From Petrosia ficiformis (Eukaryota; Porifera; Demospongiae; Haplosclerida; Petrosiidae): 64,000 nt of DNA. Positions 23,301 through 35,300 of the stretch are shown one piece after another. The translations under genes and the position numbers were made by a program. The notes beneath the pieces are model-generated. The model had not been told where the DNA came from, did not search any database, and saw only the letters and a program-made list of their open reading frames with translations. The stretch is from contig OX345636.1 of NCBI GenBank assembly GCA_947044365.1, positions 56,647,746 through 56,711,745 of the forward strand, in the 5' to 3' direction. Position 1 is the first letter of the stretch. Each line of letters opens with the position of its first letter.

Positions 23301-26300
23301 GCACATGTGCGCACTAATCACCACACCCACATTGCCACATGTGTAAACACTATGAGAAGTGTAACTAAAATGTCATCTAAATGTATAAGCGACGTAGCTC
23401 TAGCTAGAAGCAGGGGTGTGGAAACATTGAGCCAACTGCCGGACATTTTGGCCTATTTTTGCCACTGTTGTCCTGCCCCCCCAATATACTTTGTATACAG
23501 TTCAGTTTCGTTTTACCGGACATTCACTAGATTTATTGGACAATGTCCTGCATGACTGGCTGACTTCTCTCATCTAGTCTGTTCTCTTGTATTTCAATCT
23601 TCATTCACTGGATCATCATTCTGTTTATATTAAGTTTCTGATGATCTACTTTATTATAATATTTAGTATATGATCAATGATATAACAAAACATTCACATA
23701 TTATCCATTGACTACATTACTGATATGAATGTACACTTGAATTGAGCTAATTATAAACCTGATACTATTTAAATATCATTAAAAGGACATTGTTTGTATA
23801 AATTATAATTATATGTAAATTATGTATAATAATTATCTCTTGGTAGAGATGTTTACATGTTAGTTTTCATAAACTCATCTTTAGTAATTTACTGTCACAA
23901 ACTTATTATATTTAGGAATCTATTATTAAATTATATTCATAATATTTTATACATAAGTATGTACATGTAAATATACTGTATAATTATAATATAGATAATA
24001 AGTGTGATTATATTTTATAGATAATTATAATCACACTTATAATTGTTTCATTACATGTCATTATTTACAGTGGGGAGATACGTAGTTTTCATACACTCAT
24101 CTTCAGGAATATTTTTATACATAAGTACATACATGTATATGAACCTAAATATACTGTATGATTATAATATAGATAATAAGTGTGATTATATTGTACATAT
24201 ATTTATAATCACACTTATAATAGCTACATTACATGTCATTGTTTACAGAAAGGAGAAACAGCTCTGGATTTAGCAAAAGGTCGAGGATATGAAGGATGTG
24301 TGCATATACTGGAAGAGGCTATGGTGTGTAAAATAATGTAATTTTCATTACTTGTCATTACATGAATATAATGTATAATGTATATTTACATCACTACACT
24401 ATCAGGGTTTCATTTTGAGGTGTTGGGAGGGGTCATTAGCCCCCCCTTGCTAGAGTTTTGTGCCCCTTTGAAATTGTTTTGCCAATATGCACACTATTAT
24501 AGCCCTCTATGTCGCTCCTCCAAAGTCTTTCAAATTCAATAAATTTTCTAAATGAAAGCCTGACTAATGTGACTATACTATAAAATTATTATGAGTGAAT
24601 TATTTATACATTCCTAATCATATAAACCTACTCATATTTGTATAGTGATTATGTTTATTATTAGTACATTAGAAAGTCTGATTCTGTTACTAGTATTGAG
24701 ATTTGGTAATTATTTCCTTTTAGAAGAATCAAAAAGTTGATAAGCATTTGGATAAAACTGGTAAGTAAATATGGTATTGTTTTATTGGTTATATACACAT
24801 GTACATGTACATGTAGATTGTAATTGTTGTAATGATTGTAATGATTGTAATGGATATCAGGTCTGGTACTTGGCCGGGTTGTGTCAAGCACTTTCTGGGC
24901 TTAAGCACAGTTTATGAAGTGCTTTATTTGAAGTGCTTCAAAGCCCTTTGTCAATTTAAGCACAAATGTTAATTTTCTGTGCTTGTAGTTAGTTACATGT
25001 ACATTCTGATATTTACCACTTTTCCTTGCAACTACATGTACTGTAAGAGGGTATACAACTACCCTTATCAGCACATGTGTGATAGCAGGTGTATAATCAA
25101 GACAATGACAGCTGTAGTAGCACTTTCAAGTGCTTTAAAGTAATTAAGTACTCTAACAAAGGGCTTGTGCTTAGGGTTAAGCACATGCAGAAATGTTAAT
25201 ACTTGTATTTGTGCTTGTACTTGTACTTGTGCTTGTGCTTGTGTTTGTGTTTGTGCTTGTGTACTTATGCTTGTACTTGTACTTGTGCTTGTGTACTTAT
25301 GCTTGTACTTGTACTTGTGCTTGTGCTTGTGTTTGTGTTTGTGCTTGTGTACTTATGCTTGTACTTGTGCTTGTACTTGTGCTTGTATTTGTGCTTGTGT
25401 ACTTGTGCATGTGCTAGTGCTTGTGCTTGTACTTGTACTTGTGCTTGTACTTATACTTGTACTTGTGCTTGTACTTGTATTAATACTTGTACTTGTGCTT
25501 GTATTTGTGCTTGTGCTTGTAATTGTACTTGTACTTGTGCTTGTGCTTGTGCTTGTACTTGTACTTGTGCTTGTATTTGTGCTTGTACTTGTGCATGTAC
25601 TTATACTTGTACTTGTGGTTGTACTTGGGCTTGTACTTGTGCTTGTACTTGTGCTTATATTTGTGCTTGTACTTGTGCATGTGCTTGTGCTTGTGCTTGT
25701 GCTTGTACTTGTACTTGTACTTGTACTTGTACTTGTACTTGTGCTTGTATTTGTACTTGTGCATGTTCTTATGCTTGTGCTTGTGCTTGTACTTGTACTA
25801 ATACTTGTGCTTGTGCTTGTACTTGTACTAAAACTTGTACTAATACTTGTATTTGTACTTGTACTTGTACTTGTGCTTGTATTTGTGCTTGTACTTGTAC
25901 TAATACTTGTACTTGTGCTTGTGTTTGTGCTTGTGCTTGTACTTACATGTATACTTGTACTTGTGCATGTTTTTGTGTTTGTGCTTGTATTTGTAATTGT
26001 ACTTGTGCTTGTATTTGTGCTTGTACTTGTACTAATACTTGTACTTGTGCTTGTGCTTGTACTTATACCTGTGCTTGTGCTTGTGTTTGTGTTTGTGCTT
26101 GTGTACTTATGCTTGTACTTGTGCTTGTACTTGTGCTTGTATTTGTGCTTGTGTACTTGTGCATGTGCTTGTGCTTGTGCTTGTACTTGTACTTGTGCTT
26201 GTACTTATACTTGTACTTGTGCTTGTACTTGTATTAATACTTGTACTTGTGCTTGTATTTGTGCTTGTGCTTGTAATTGTACTTATACTTGTACTTGTGG

Positions 26301-29300
26301 TTGTACTTGGGCTTGTACTTGTGCTTATATTTGTGCTTGTACTTGTGCATGTGCTTGTGCTTGTGCTTGTGCTTGTACTTGTACTTGTACTTGTACTTGT
26401 GCTTGTATTTGTACTTGTGCATGTTCTTATGCTTGTACTTGTACTTGTACTTGTACTTGTACTTGTGCTTGTATTTGTACTTGTGCATGTTCTTATGCTT
26501 GTGCTTGTGCTTGTGCTTGTACTTGTACTAATACTTGTACTAATACTTGTATTTGTACTTGTACTTGTACTTGTGCTTGTATTTGTGCTTGTACTTGTAC
26601 TAATACTTGTACTTGTGCTTCTGTTTGTGCTTGTGCTTGTACTTATACTTGTACTTGTGCTTGTGTTTGTGCTTGTGCTTGTACTTACATGTATACTTGT
26701 ACTTGTGCATGTTTTTGTGTTTGTGCTTGTATTTGTAATTGTACTTGTGCTTGTATTTGTGCTTGTACTTGTACTAATACTTGTACTTGTGCTTGTGCTT
26801 GTACTTATACCTGTATTTGTGCATGTTTTTGTGTTTGTGCTTGTATTTGTACTTGTACTTGTGCTTGTACTTGTGCTTGTGCTTGTACTTGTACTAATAC
26901 TTGTACTTGTGCTTGTGTTTGTGCTTGTGCTTGTACTTACATGTATACTTGTACTTGTGCATGTTTTTGTGTTTGTGCTTGTATTTGTAATTGTACTTGT
27001 GCTTGTACTTGTGCTTGTGCTTGTACTTGTACTAATACTTGTACTTGTGCTTGTGCTTGTATTTGTACTTGTGCATGTGCTTGTGCTTGTACTTGTGCTT
27101 GTATTTGTGCTTGTACTTGTACTAATACTTGTACTTGTGCTTGTGTTTGTGCTTGTGCTTGTGCTTGTACTTATACTAATACTTGTACTTGTGCTTGTAT
27201 TTGTGCTTGTACTTGTACTAATACTTGTACTTGTGCTTGTGCTTGTGCTTGTGCTTGTTCTTGTGCTTGTACTTACATGTATACTTGTACTTGTGCATGT
27301 TTTTGTATTTGTGCTTGTACTTGTACTAATACTTGTACTTGTGCTTGTGCTTGTATTTGTACTTGTGCTTGTGCTTGTGCTTGTGCTTGTGCTTGTACTT
27401 GTACTAATACTTGTACTTGTGCTTGTATTTGTGCTTGTACTTGTACTAATACTTGTACTTGTGCTTGTGTTTGTGCTTGTGCTTGTGCTTGTACTTATAC
27501 TAATACTTGTACTTGTGCTTGTATTTGTGCTTGTACTTGTACTAATACTTGTACTTGTGCTTGTGCTTGTATTTGTACTTGTGCATGTGCTTGTGCTTGT
27601 GCTTGTGCTTGTGCTTGTGCTTGTACTTGTACTAATACTTGTACTTGTGCTTGTATTTGTGCTTGTACTTGTACTAATACTTGTACTTGTGCTTGTGTTT
27701 GTGCTTGTGCTTGTACTTATACTTGTACTTGTGCTTGTGTTTGTGCTTGTGCTTGTACTTACATGTATACTTGTACTTGTGCATGTTTTTGTATTTGTGC
27801 TTGTACTTGTACTAATACTTGTACTTGTGCTTGTGCTTGTACTTATACCTGTACTTGTGCATGTTTTTGTGTTTGTGCTTGTATTTGTACTGGTACTTGT
27901 GCTTGTACTTGTGCTTGTGCTTGTACTTGTACTAATACTTGTACTTGTGCTTGTGCTTGTATTTGTACTTGTGCATGTGCTTGTGCTTGTGCTTGTGCTT
28001 GTACTTGTACTAATACTTGTACTTGTACTTGTGCTTGTGTTTGTGCTTGTGCTTGTACTAATACTTGTACTCGTGCTTGTATTTGTGCTTGTACTTGTAC
28101 TAATACTTGTACTTGTGCTTGTACTTGTGCTTGTACTTGTACTAATACTTGTACTTGTGCTTGTGTTTGTGCTTGTGCTTGTACTTATACTTGTACTTGT
28201 GCTTGTGTTTGTGCTTGTGCTTGTACTTACATGTATACCTGTACTTGTGCATGTTTTTGTGTTTGTGCTTGTATTTGTACTGGTACTTGTGCTTGTACTT
28301 GTGCTTGTGCTTGTACTTGTACTAATACTTGTACTTGTGCTTGTGCTTGTATTTGTACTTGTGTATGTGCTTGTGCTTGTGCTTGTGCTTGTACTTGTAC
28401 TAATACTTGTACTTGTACTTGTACTTGTACTTATACTTGTACTTGTGCTTGTATTTGTGCTTGTACTTGTACTAATACTTGTGCTTGTACTAATACTTGT
28501 ACTAATACTTGTACTTGTGCTTGTGTTTGTGCTTGTACTTGTACTAATACTTGTACTTGTGCTTGTGCTTGTACTTGTACTAATACTTGTACTTGTGCTT
28601 GTGCTTGTGCTTGTGCTTGTAGTTGTACTTATACTTGTACTTATACTTGTACTTGTGCTTGTATTTGTGCTTGTACTTGTACTTGTATTTGTGCTTGTGC
28701 TTGTGCTTGTGCTTGTGCTTGTGCTTGTACTTGTACTTGTGCTTGTGCTTGTATTTGTGCTTGTACTTGTACTAATACTTGTACTTGTGCTTGTGTTTGT
28801 GCTTGTATTTGTGCTTGTACTTGTGCTTGTGCTTGTACTTGTGCTTGTGCTTGTACTTGTATTTGTGCTTGTGCTTGTGCTTGACGTAATTTAAAAGTGC
28901 TTGCACTTGTACTTAAGCACTTTTCCAAAGGGCTTCACACAACCCTGGTCTTAGAGTGGGCAACCTTTGGATTTACCCAGGATCCCCAACATACCACAGA
29001 AAGAATGGGCCTGGAATGGATCGTTTTGTAATTTACAAATGACTAATCACTCCTTGTCTAGATAATAAATTGATTTAACAACAGTATTCAATTGATTTTA
29101 AAGCATAAAAATCTGATTTCTGTAGTATAACATCATACTCACATAATAACAAGTTAATTAAGGACATAATATAATAAGTGACCACACCATCATGAATAAA
29201 TTATTATCTAGGATCATTACTACTATTGTAGTCTTGTGTAGTCAAGCACTGCAACTCTACGAGTGACTCCCAGAGTCTTGTCACATGACTCTTGACAATT

Positions 29301-32300
29301 CTAATTAAAGCTTTAAAGCTGATTTTTCAAAATACAGATAATCAACATAACATTTGCATACGTGGAACAGTCTCCCGTCACCTTCAATACAACCCACATT
29401 ACTTGAGTAGGTGTTTAAAATGGCAAAGCAGCAAAAACGAAAATTATATAGGCATGTTTTTAAACACGCATCTTACACTAAATATCATTATCCATACCCC
29501 AAGACTTAGTTGACTAATAGCTAAGATATTATACTACATAGATAATGAAATTCCTGAGAGAAGCACAGTTTGTCTGGAAGCTCTATTTGAACTAATTATG
29601 TTTTCTTTAATTTTATTGTTTATCTACAGTATAACTTATCTATTTGTCCACTAACTCTTGGATTATAGATAATCATATTTATAAGCATTTAAAGTCATGT
29701 CTATGAATTATTGCTGCTTCTCCATTTTAAACACCTACTCAAGTTAAGTGGGTTGCACCTAAGGACTACTGATATATCTCTGATCAAACACTATCCATAC
29801 AGTGTATTAGACCATCTCTTGATCATAGAGAGGAGGGGCTTGCTACACAAGACTAGCGTTCAAAATATGCAAATATTTCTGTCCCAGACCAATAAATAAT
29901 CCCTGAAAGTTTTAAGTTTTATAGTTTGTATTAATACATGTATATTAGTTATATTAGGTGTTTTGGTTGTATGAATTGTATTGTAATACTGATTTTTTTT
30001 AAACTTTTTTTCCATTTGCAGACATTAATCGAAAAGAAGCCATGCAGAAGAAGCCTGAAGCAGTGCCAGGTACTAAATACACTTCCAATGTTTTCATAGT
30101 AAATAAGTACAATATCTTATACATTGTACATAGCTACATTTAGAAAAGTTACCAAGGATAGCAAAACAGGTGTTTGTCAAAATAAAGGGGAGCAAACCCC
30201 TCATCTGTTTACATAAGCACATGCCCAACTAGGGAGGTCTGGTGACAGGGTTCCTCAGGAAATTTTTATATTACAATCTCTGAGATCACTTTTGGTTGCA
30301 TATTCAGACTAATGTTTGACCTCAAAAGATTGCAATTTAATAATTTGTTGTGAAACTCTACTAGTAATTTATTAATAGTACAATACTATATTATTTGTAA
30401 TTCAGACATAGTAGTTACCATTCTAATAGTTAATTAAGAGCATAATATAATAAATCACCACACCTGTTATGAATAAATGGTTGCTAGGGCAACATGTGCA
30501 AATCTATCTGCTCAGCATCCATTTATTATACTCCCTGAGGGTTTTAATGATTGTATTATTTGTATTACATGTAGTGATAAAAGTTGTAATAGTCACATGC
30601 ATATTGTGTGTATTGGTTATAAAATTGTATTACATGCAGTATTTAGGGCTATGACGAAGGTGGGAAAACAGCCTTTAAAGCTTCGTCAGCAAAAATGAAC
30701 GAATGTTCGAAGGTTCACACGTGTTTATATCAATGTTGGTCTTACCTTGATTGGCTATAGAAAGCCTCCAAAACAGGGTTATTGCTTTATAATGAGAACT
30801 AGTGTGGTTTCTGTCAGTGTTTCTATCAAGATTAGGTACTGCTGGACTGAGAAATAAGACAAAAGCAACCAGCAACACAGCCTCAACTTTTATGGAACAC
30901 GCCCACATTATTAGCCACAAGTGTGAATTGCAGAATTGCACGTGCACAAACATTAAAGTAGGCGTGGCAGCGAAGCTTCAAAGGTAGAAATGTAGCTTTG
31001 AATGCACAACCAACGAACGAAGGTTCGAACCTTCAAACCTTCATTCCCAGCCCTACTTGTATTAGTTATATAAGATGTATTAGTTGTATTAGTTATATTG
31101 GTTGTATTAGTTACATGTATATTAGTAGTATTAGTTGTATTACTTGTATTATTATAGATAATGAGCATTTAAAGTCATGTCTATGAATTTTTGCTTCTGC
31201 TCCATTTAAACACCTTGTATTAACTGTGATTTATACTATATAAAGCCCGGTTTGTATGGAGGTAACCACAAGCAAGTCTCAGACAACCTAAATTTTGTGC
31301 AGTGTCATTGTGGGTATATTTCCTGCAGACAACATTTGGGGATAATTCTGCTATGAATTAGGGGTGGGCGGCATTGGTAATTTTTTTACTCATAAATTTA
31401 TGATATTCATTTCTGTATCGCAATACGATATCACAAATTGATACATACCAAAATATCGAAATATACTGTTAATTAAATATTTTTGTGCCGCACTCAGCCA
31501 CACTCATATTATGTTTCAACACATGGCCAACTGAAATAGTGTGTTTAGCAGTGTTTGTTAGACTTTTCTAGATGCGAACAGGTTAGAAAAGAGTGGTAGA
31601 CTCCAATTCATTAATAGTAGATACTATATTTGAGTGTTATCGTTGTCACATAAGTCAATTGATACAAAGACTTTTTGTTTACGTTAAGAATTCTACTCCA
31701 GTATGCCAAAAAAAAGTGTGTTTTACAGATAGTATTTTAGTAGTCTGAACTAGTTGTTGGTTGTATTTCAGGCACAGTTTGTGCCTACAAAATATTTGTG
31801 GGAGTGACCATTTGTAAAACACGTATTGTATGTACATGTAGTTGATATTTAGTTATATCGTGATAAATTAATTGATACTAAAATTTCCAATATCACCCAC
31901 TGCTATCTGCTCACTGGCGTGTTTAAGGGGGGCCTGGTAGGGCCCAGGCCCTACTTGTTGCTTTGTAATGAAATTTTTTTTAAATAATTCTAATTAATGC
32001 CTCCGTGCATCATGGTTTGCAGCCCCATTGTAGGAGTAACTAAGTCTGATATGGACTCTGACTCTTGAGTCTGAGAGCATTGAATCCCCACAGAGTTCGT
32101 CAACATTGCTAGATTCTCAGTTGTCATCATCAATAATAGTGATAATGTACGTAACGTAGATGCCAACAGACAACACCCATCATGAATGATTAATTCGCCT
32201 GCCATAGTAATATCAATACAGGTGCTAGGCCCCCCTGATATTCATGTCTAGACACACCTATGTATCTGCTAGTAAGTAGAATGCTATATTTGTAATTAAG

Positions 32301-35300
32301 ATATAAAACCCCTCTTCTTAAAAGCTCCTATACATAGAACTATTGTATTGCTTATAATTACATGTATTATTATCAATACATGTATTGAGAATGTCTGTTG
32401 ATATTATTATCATTTATCCTAGTCATACAAAACTTTATTACATTGTATACATATTTGTTTATTTATACATTTTACACATTGCTATGATCTATTCACATTG
32501 CTATGATCTATTCACATTGCTATGATCTATTCACATTGCTATGATCTATACACATTGCTATGATCTATTCACATTGCTATGATCTATTCACATTGCTATG
32601 ATCTATACACATTGCTATGATCTATACACATTGCTATGATCTATTCACATTGCTATGATCTATTCACATTGCTATGATCTATTCACATTGCTATGATCTA
32701 TTCACAGATGACAAATCTACTGTTACTAAGAAACAGGTGGTATCACTCCCAGGTACTGATTTGTGTTCCATATCAGTTTCATTATCATAATTTTAATGTT
32801 CTATATGAGTGTTTGAAACATCCCATAGTTTAGTAATAATTATTATCATTGCAATTACAATAATAGTACTTGCCATGTTGCTTCCTTCACCTTGTTAAGA
32901 TAACTATACACTGTGAACAATAATGATATAAAATATATTCCAAACATTTCTAAATCAGTTAGTAAAATTGTCCTCCATTTTCTATTGTCACATGAAGTGA
33001 TTGAAGTTTAGCTGTATATAGGACTGAAATGAAAATTTAAAATCTGCTTTATCACCTAATGATCAAATGGCTGCTTGTGTTATTATCATTGGGGTAATGC
33101 TTGCAAGGTTTGCTTGTAGAAAATGTCCAACACTTCCTAGTCACTTCGTTTCCATTCTGATTTATCATCATAAGAATGCTAGGGCAACATGTGCAAATCT
33201 GTCTGCTCAGCATCTATTTTAATGATTGTATTATTTGTATTACATGTAGTGATTAAAGTTGTAATAGTCACATGTATATAGTGTGTATTGGTTATAAAAA
33301 TTGTATTACTTGTATTTAGGGCTGGGGCGAAGGTGGGAAAACAGCCTTTAAAGCTTTGTCAGCAAAAATGCACGAAAGTTCAAAGGTTCACACATGTTTT
33401 TATCAATGTTGGTCTTACCTTGATTGGCTATAGAAAGCCTCCAAAACAGGGTTATTGGTTTATAATGAGAACTAGTGTGGTTCCTGTCAGTGTTTCTATC
33501 AAGATTAGGCACTGCTGGACTGGGAAATAAGACAAAAGCAACCAGCAACACAGCCTCAACTTTCATGGAACACGCCCACATTATTAGCCACAAGTTTGAA
33601 TTGCAGAAGTGTGCATGCGCAAACATTAAAGTAGGTGTGGCAGCCAAGCTTTGAAGGTAGAAGTGTAGCTTCGAATGCACAACAAAGGAATGAAGGTTCG
33701 TACTTTCAAACCTTCGTTCCCAGCCCCACTTGTATTACTTGTATTAGTTGTATTACTTGTATTGTATTACTTGTATTACTTGTATTACTTGTATTACTTG
33801 TATTACTTGTATTAGTTGTATTAGTTGTATTAGTTGTATTACTTGTATTACTTGTATTACTTGTATTACTTGTATTACTTGTATTACTTGTAATAGTTGT
33901 ATTAGTTGTATTACTCGTATCAGGAGCCCAGAATGATGTTGACGAGAAAGCGAAAGAGTAGGAGCGGCAGACGACCACGCATTTAATTAAATTGGTCAAA
34001 CTATCTGTCTGTCCATCTGTTACTATTTTTAGAATCTACGTGTATCCACACCTTCGTTGAAAACGAACTGCTACTAACTACATTGACTTAGTTTCCTCTA
34101 AAACAAAGAAAATAATTTGGCAATAATTTGGCTGTGTAGACCTGTGAAAACGTTGCTAGTGAAGCCATTGGCAGAGTAGCAGAAATAATGTCAAACACTC
34201 TTGATTAGGACTAAACAATTCTTTCTCGGCTTCTCCAAAGCATGCTCTCGCTTTCCTGATAGTAGGTGACTCCATTTCTGCCTCCAGACATGTTCGTATA
34301 CTAACTAACCTTGGAGATCTTCGAGGTGTTGACGCCATATTTAACAAAGGTGTGGATTCTACAAATAGTAACAGATGGTCAGACAGATACATGTAGTTTG
34401 AGCAATGTAATTAAATGCATGGTCATTTACCGCTCCTACTCTTCTGCTTTCTGGTAAGTTTTTGGCTCTTGTTTGTATTAGTTGTATTTTTTTTGTACAA
34501 GTGTTTTGATCAAATGTGGCTTAATGAGGAAGCTAAAATAGCACAGAGACCGACGGCTTTACATCCCCTCCGAAGGATGGGGTGATTAACACCTCCTCAT
34601 TTTTGGAGGGTAGAGCTGTGTACACTCATAGGTGAAAAAAACCTAACCCTAGCGGGGCTTAAACCTGCAACCTTTCGATTGCAGGCCAGCACTTTAGCTA
34701 GCAGGCCTCTAGTACCCCCCTATTAGTTGTGTTATACATGTAGTTGTGTTGATATGAAGGTTGTATTATAATGCACATTTCAATGAACACTATTTTTTCC
34801 ATTGCAGATGATATCAAAAGCGATATTTCTGAGCAAGATGAACCAAATGTGAACAAGCCAGATGAAACAATACCAGGTACTAAATGTAGTCTTTATAGTA
34901 CAGTATGACTAGTAGCATCATGAGTACATGTATATCTTTCTGTATTTTAACTTAATGTGATATGTTATAAACTCTACTATTAATATTACTATTGGTAGAA
35001 TACTGTATTTGTAATTAAGATATAATTAGTTACCACTGTTCTCAATAGTTCCTATACATAGAACTATTGTATTGTTTATAATTATATTATCAATACATGT
35101 ATTGAGAATGTCTATAGACGCATTGAAATTTCCAATTCACTCTAGTGTGACTTGGCCATGGAAAGTATAGTATAATGAATATCTGTTATTAGTTTCAATT
35201 ATCATAGGTTATTGGTAGAATACATTTTGTAATAAGTAGATGATGTCAACTTTCATACCTTAAGTCTACTTTTAAATTAGGCAAATTAGGTGTGGCTCAG

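Noticed and set aside
25165..28894. Open frames of 1239 and 951 codons
   Set aside because: They translate a CTTGTR hexamer array in different frames (Cys-Thr, Leu-Val, Tyr-Leu repeats). Several overlapping frames stay open at once, as expected for a stop-free hexamer, and there is no non-repeat sequence.
32470..32707. CRISPR-like regular array
   Set aside because: Units are contiguous without spacers and the context is an animal intron; it is a minisatellite.
33635..33999. Frames of ~100 codons with ITC/NTS repeats
   Set aside because: Translation of the 9-bp array next to element H1.
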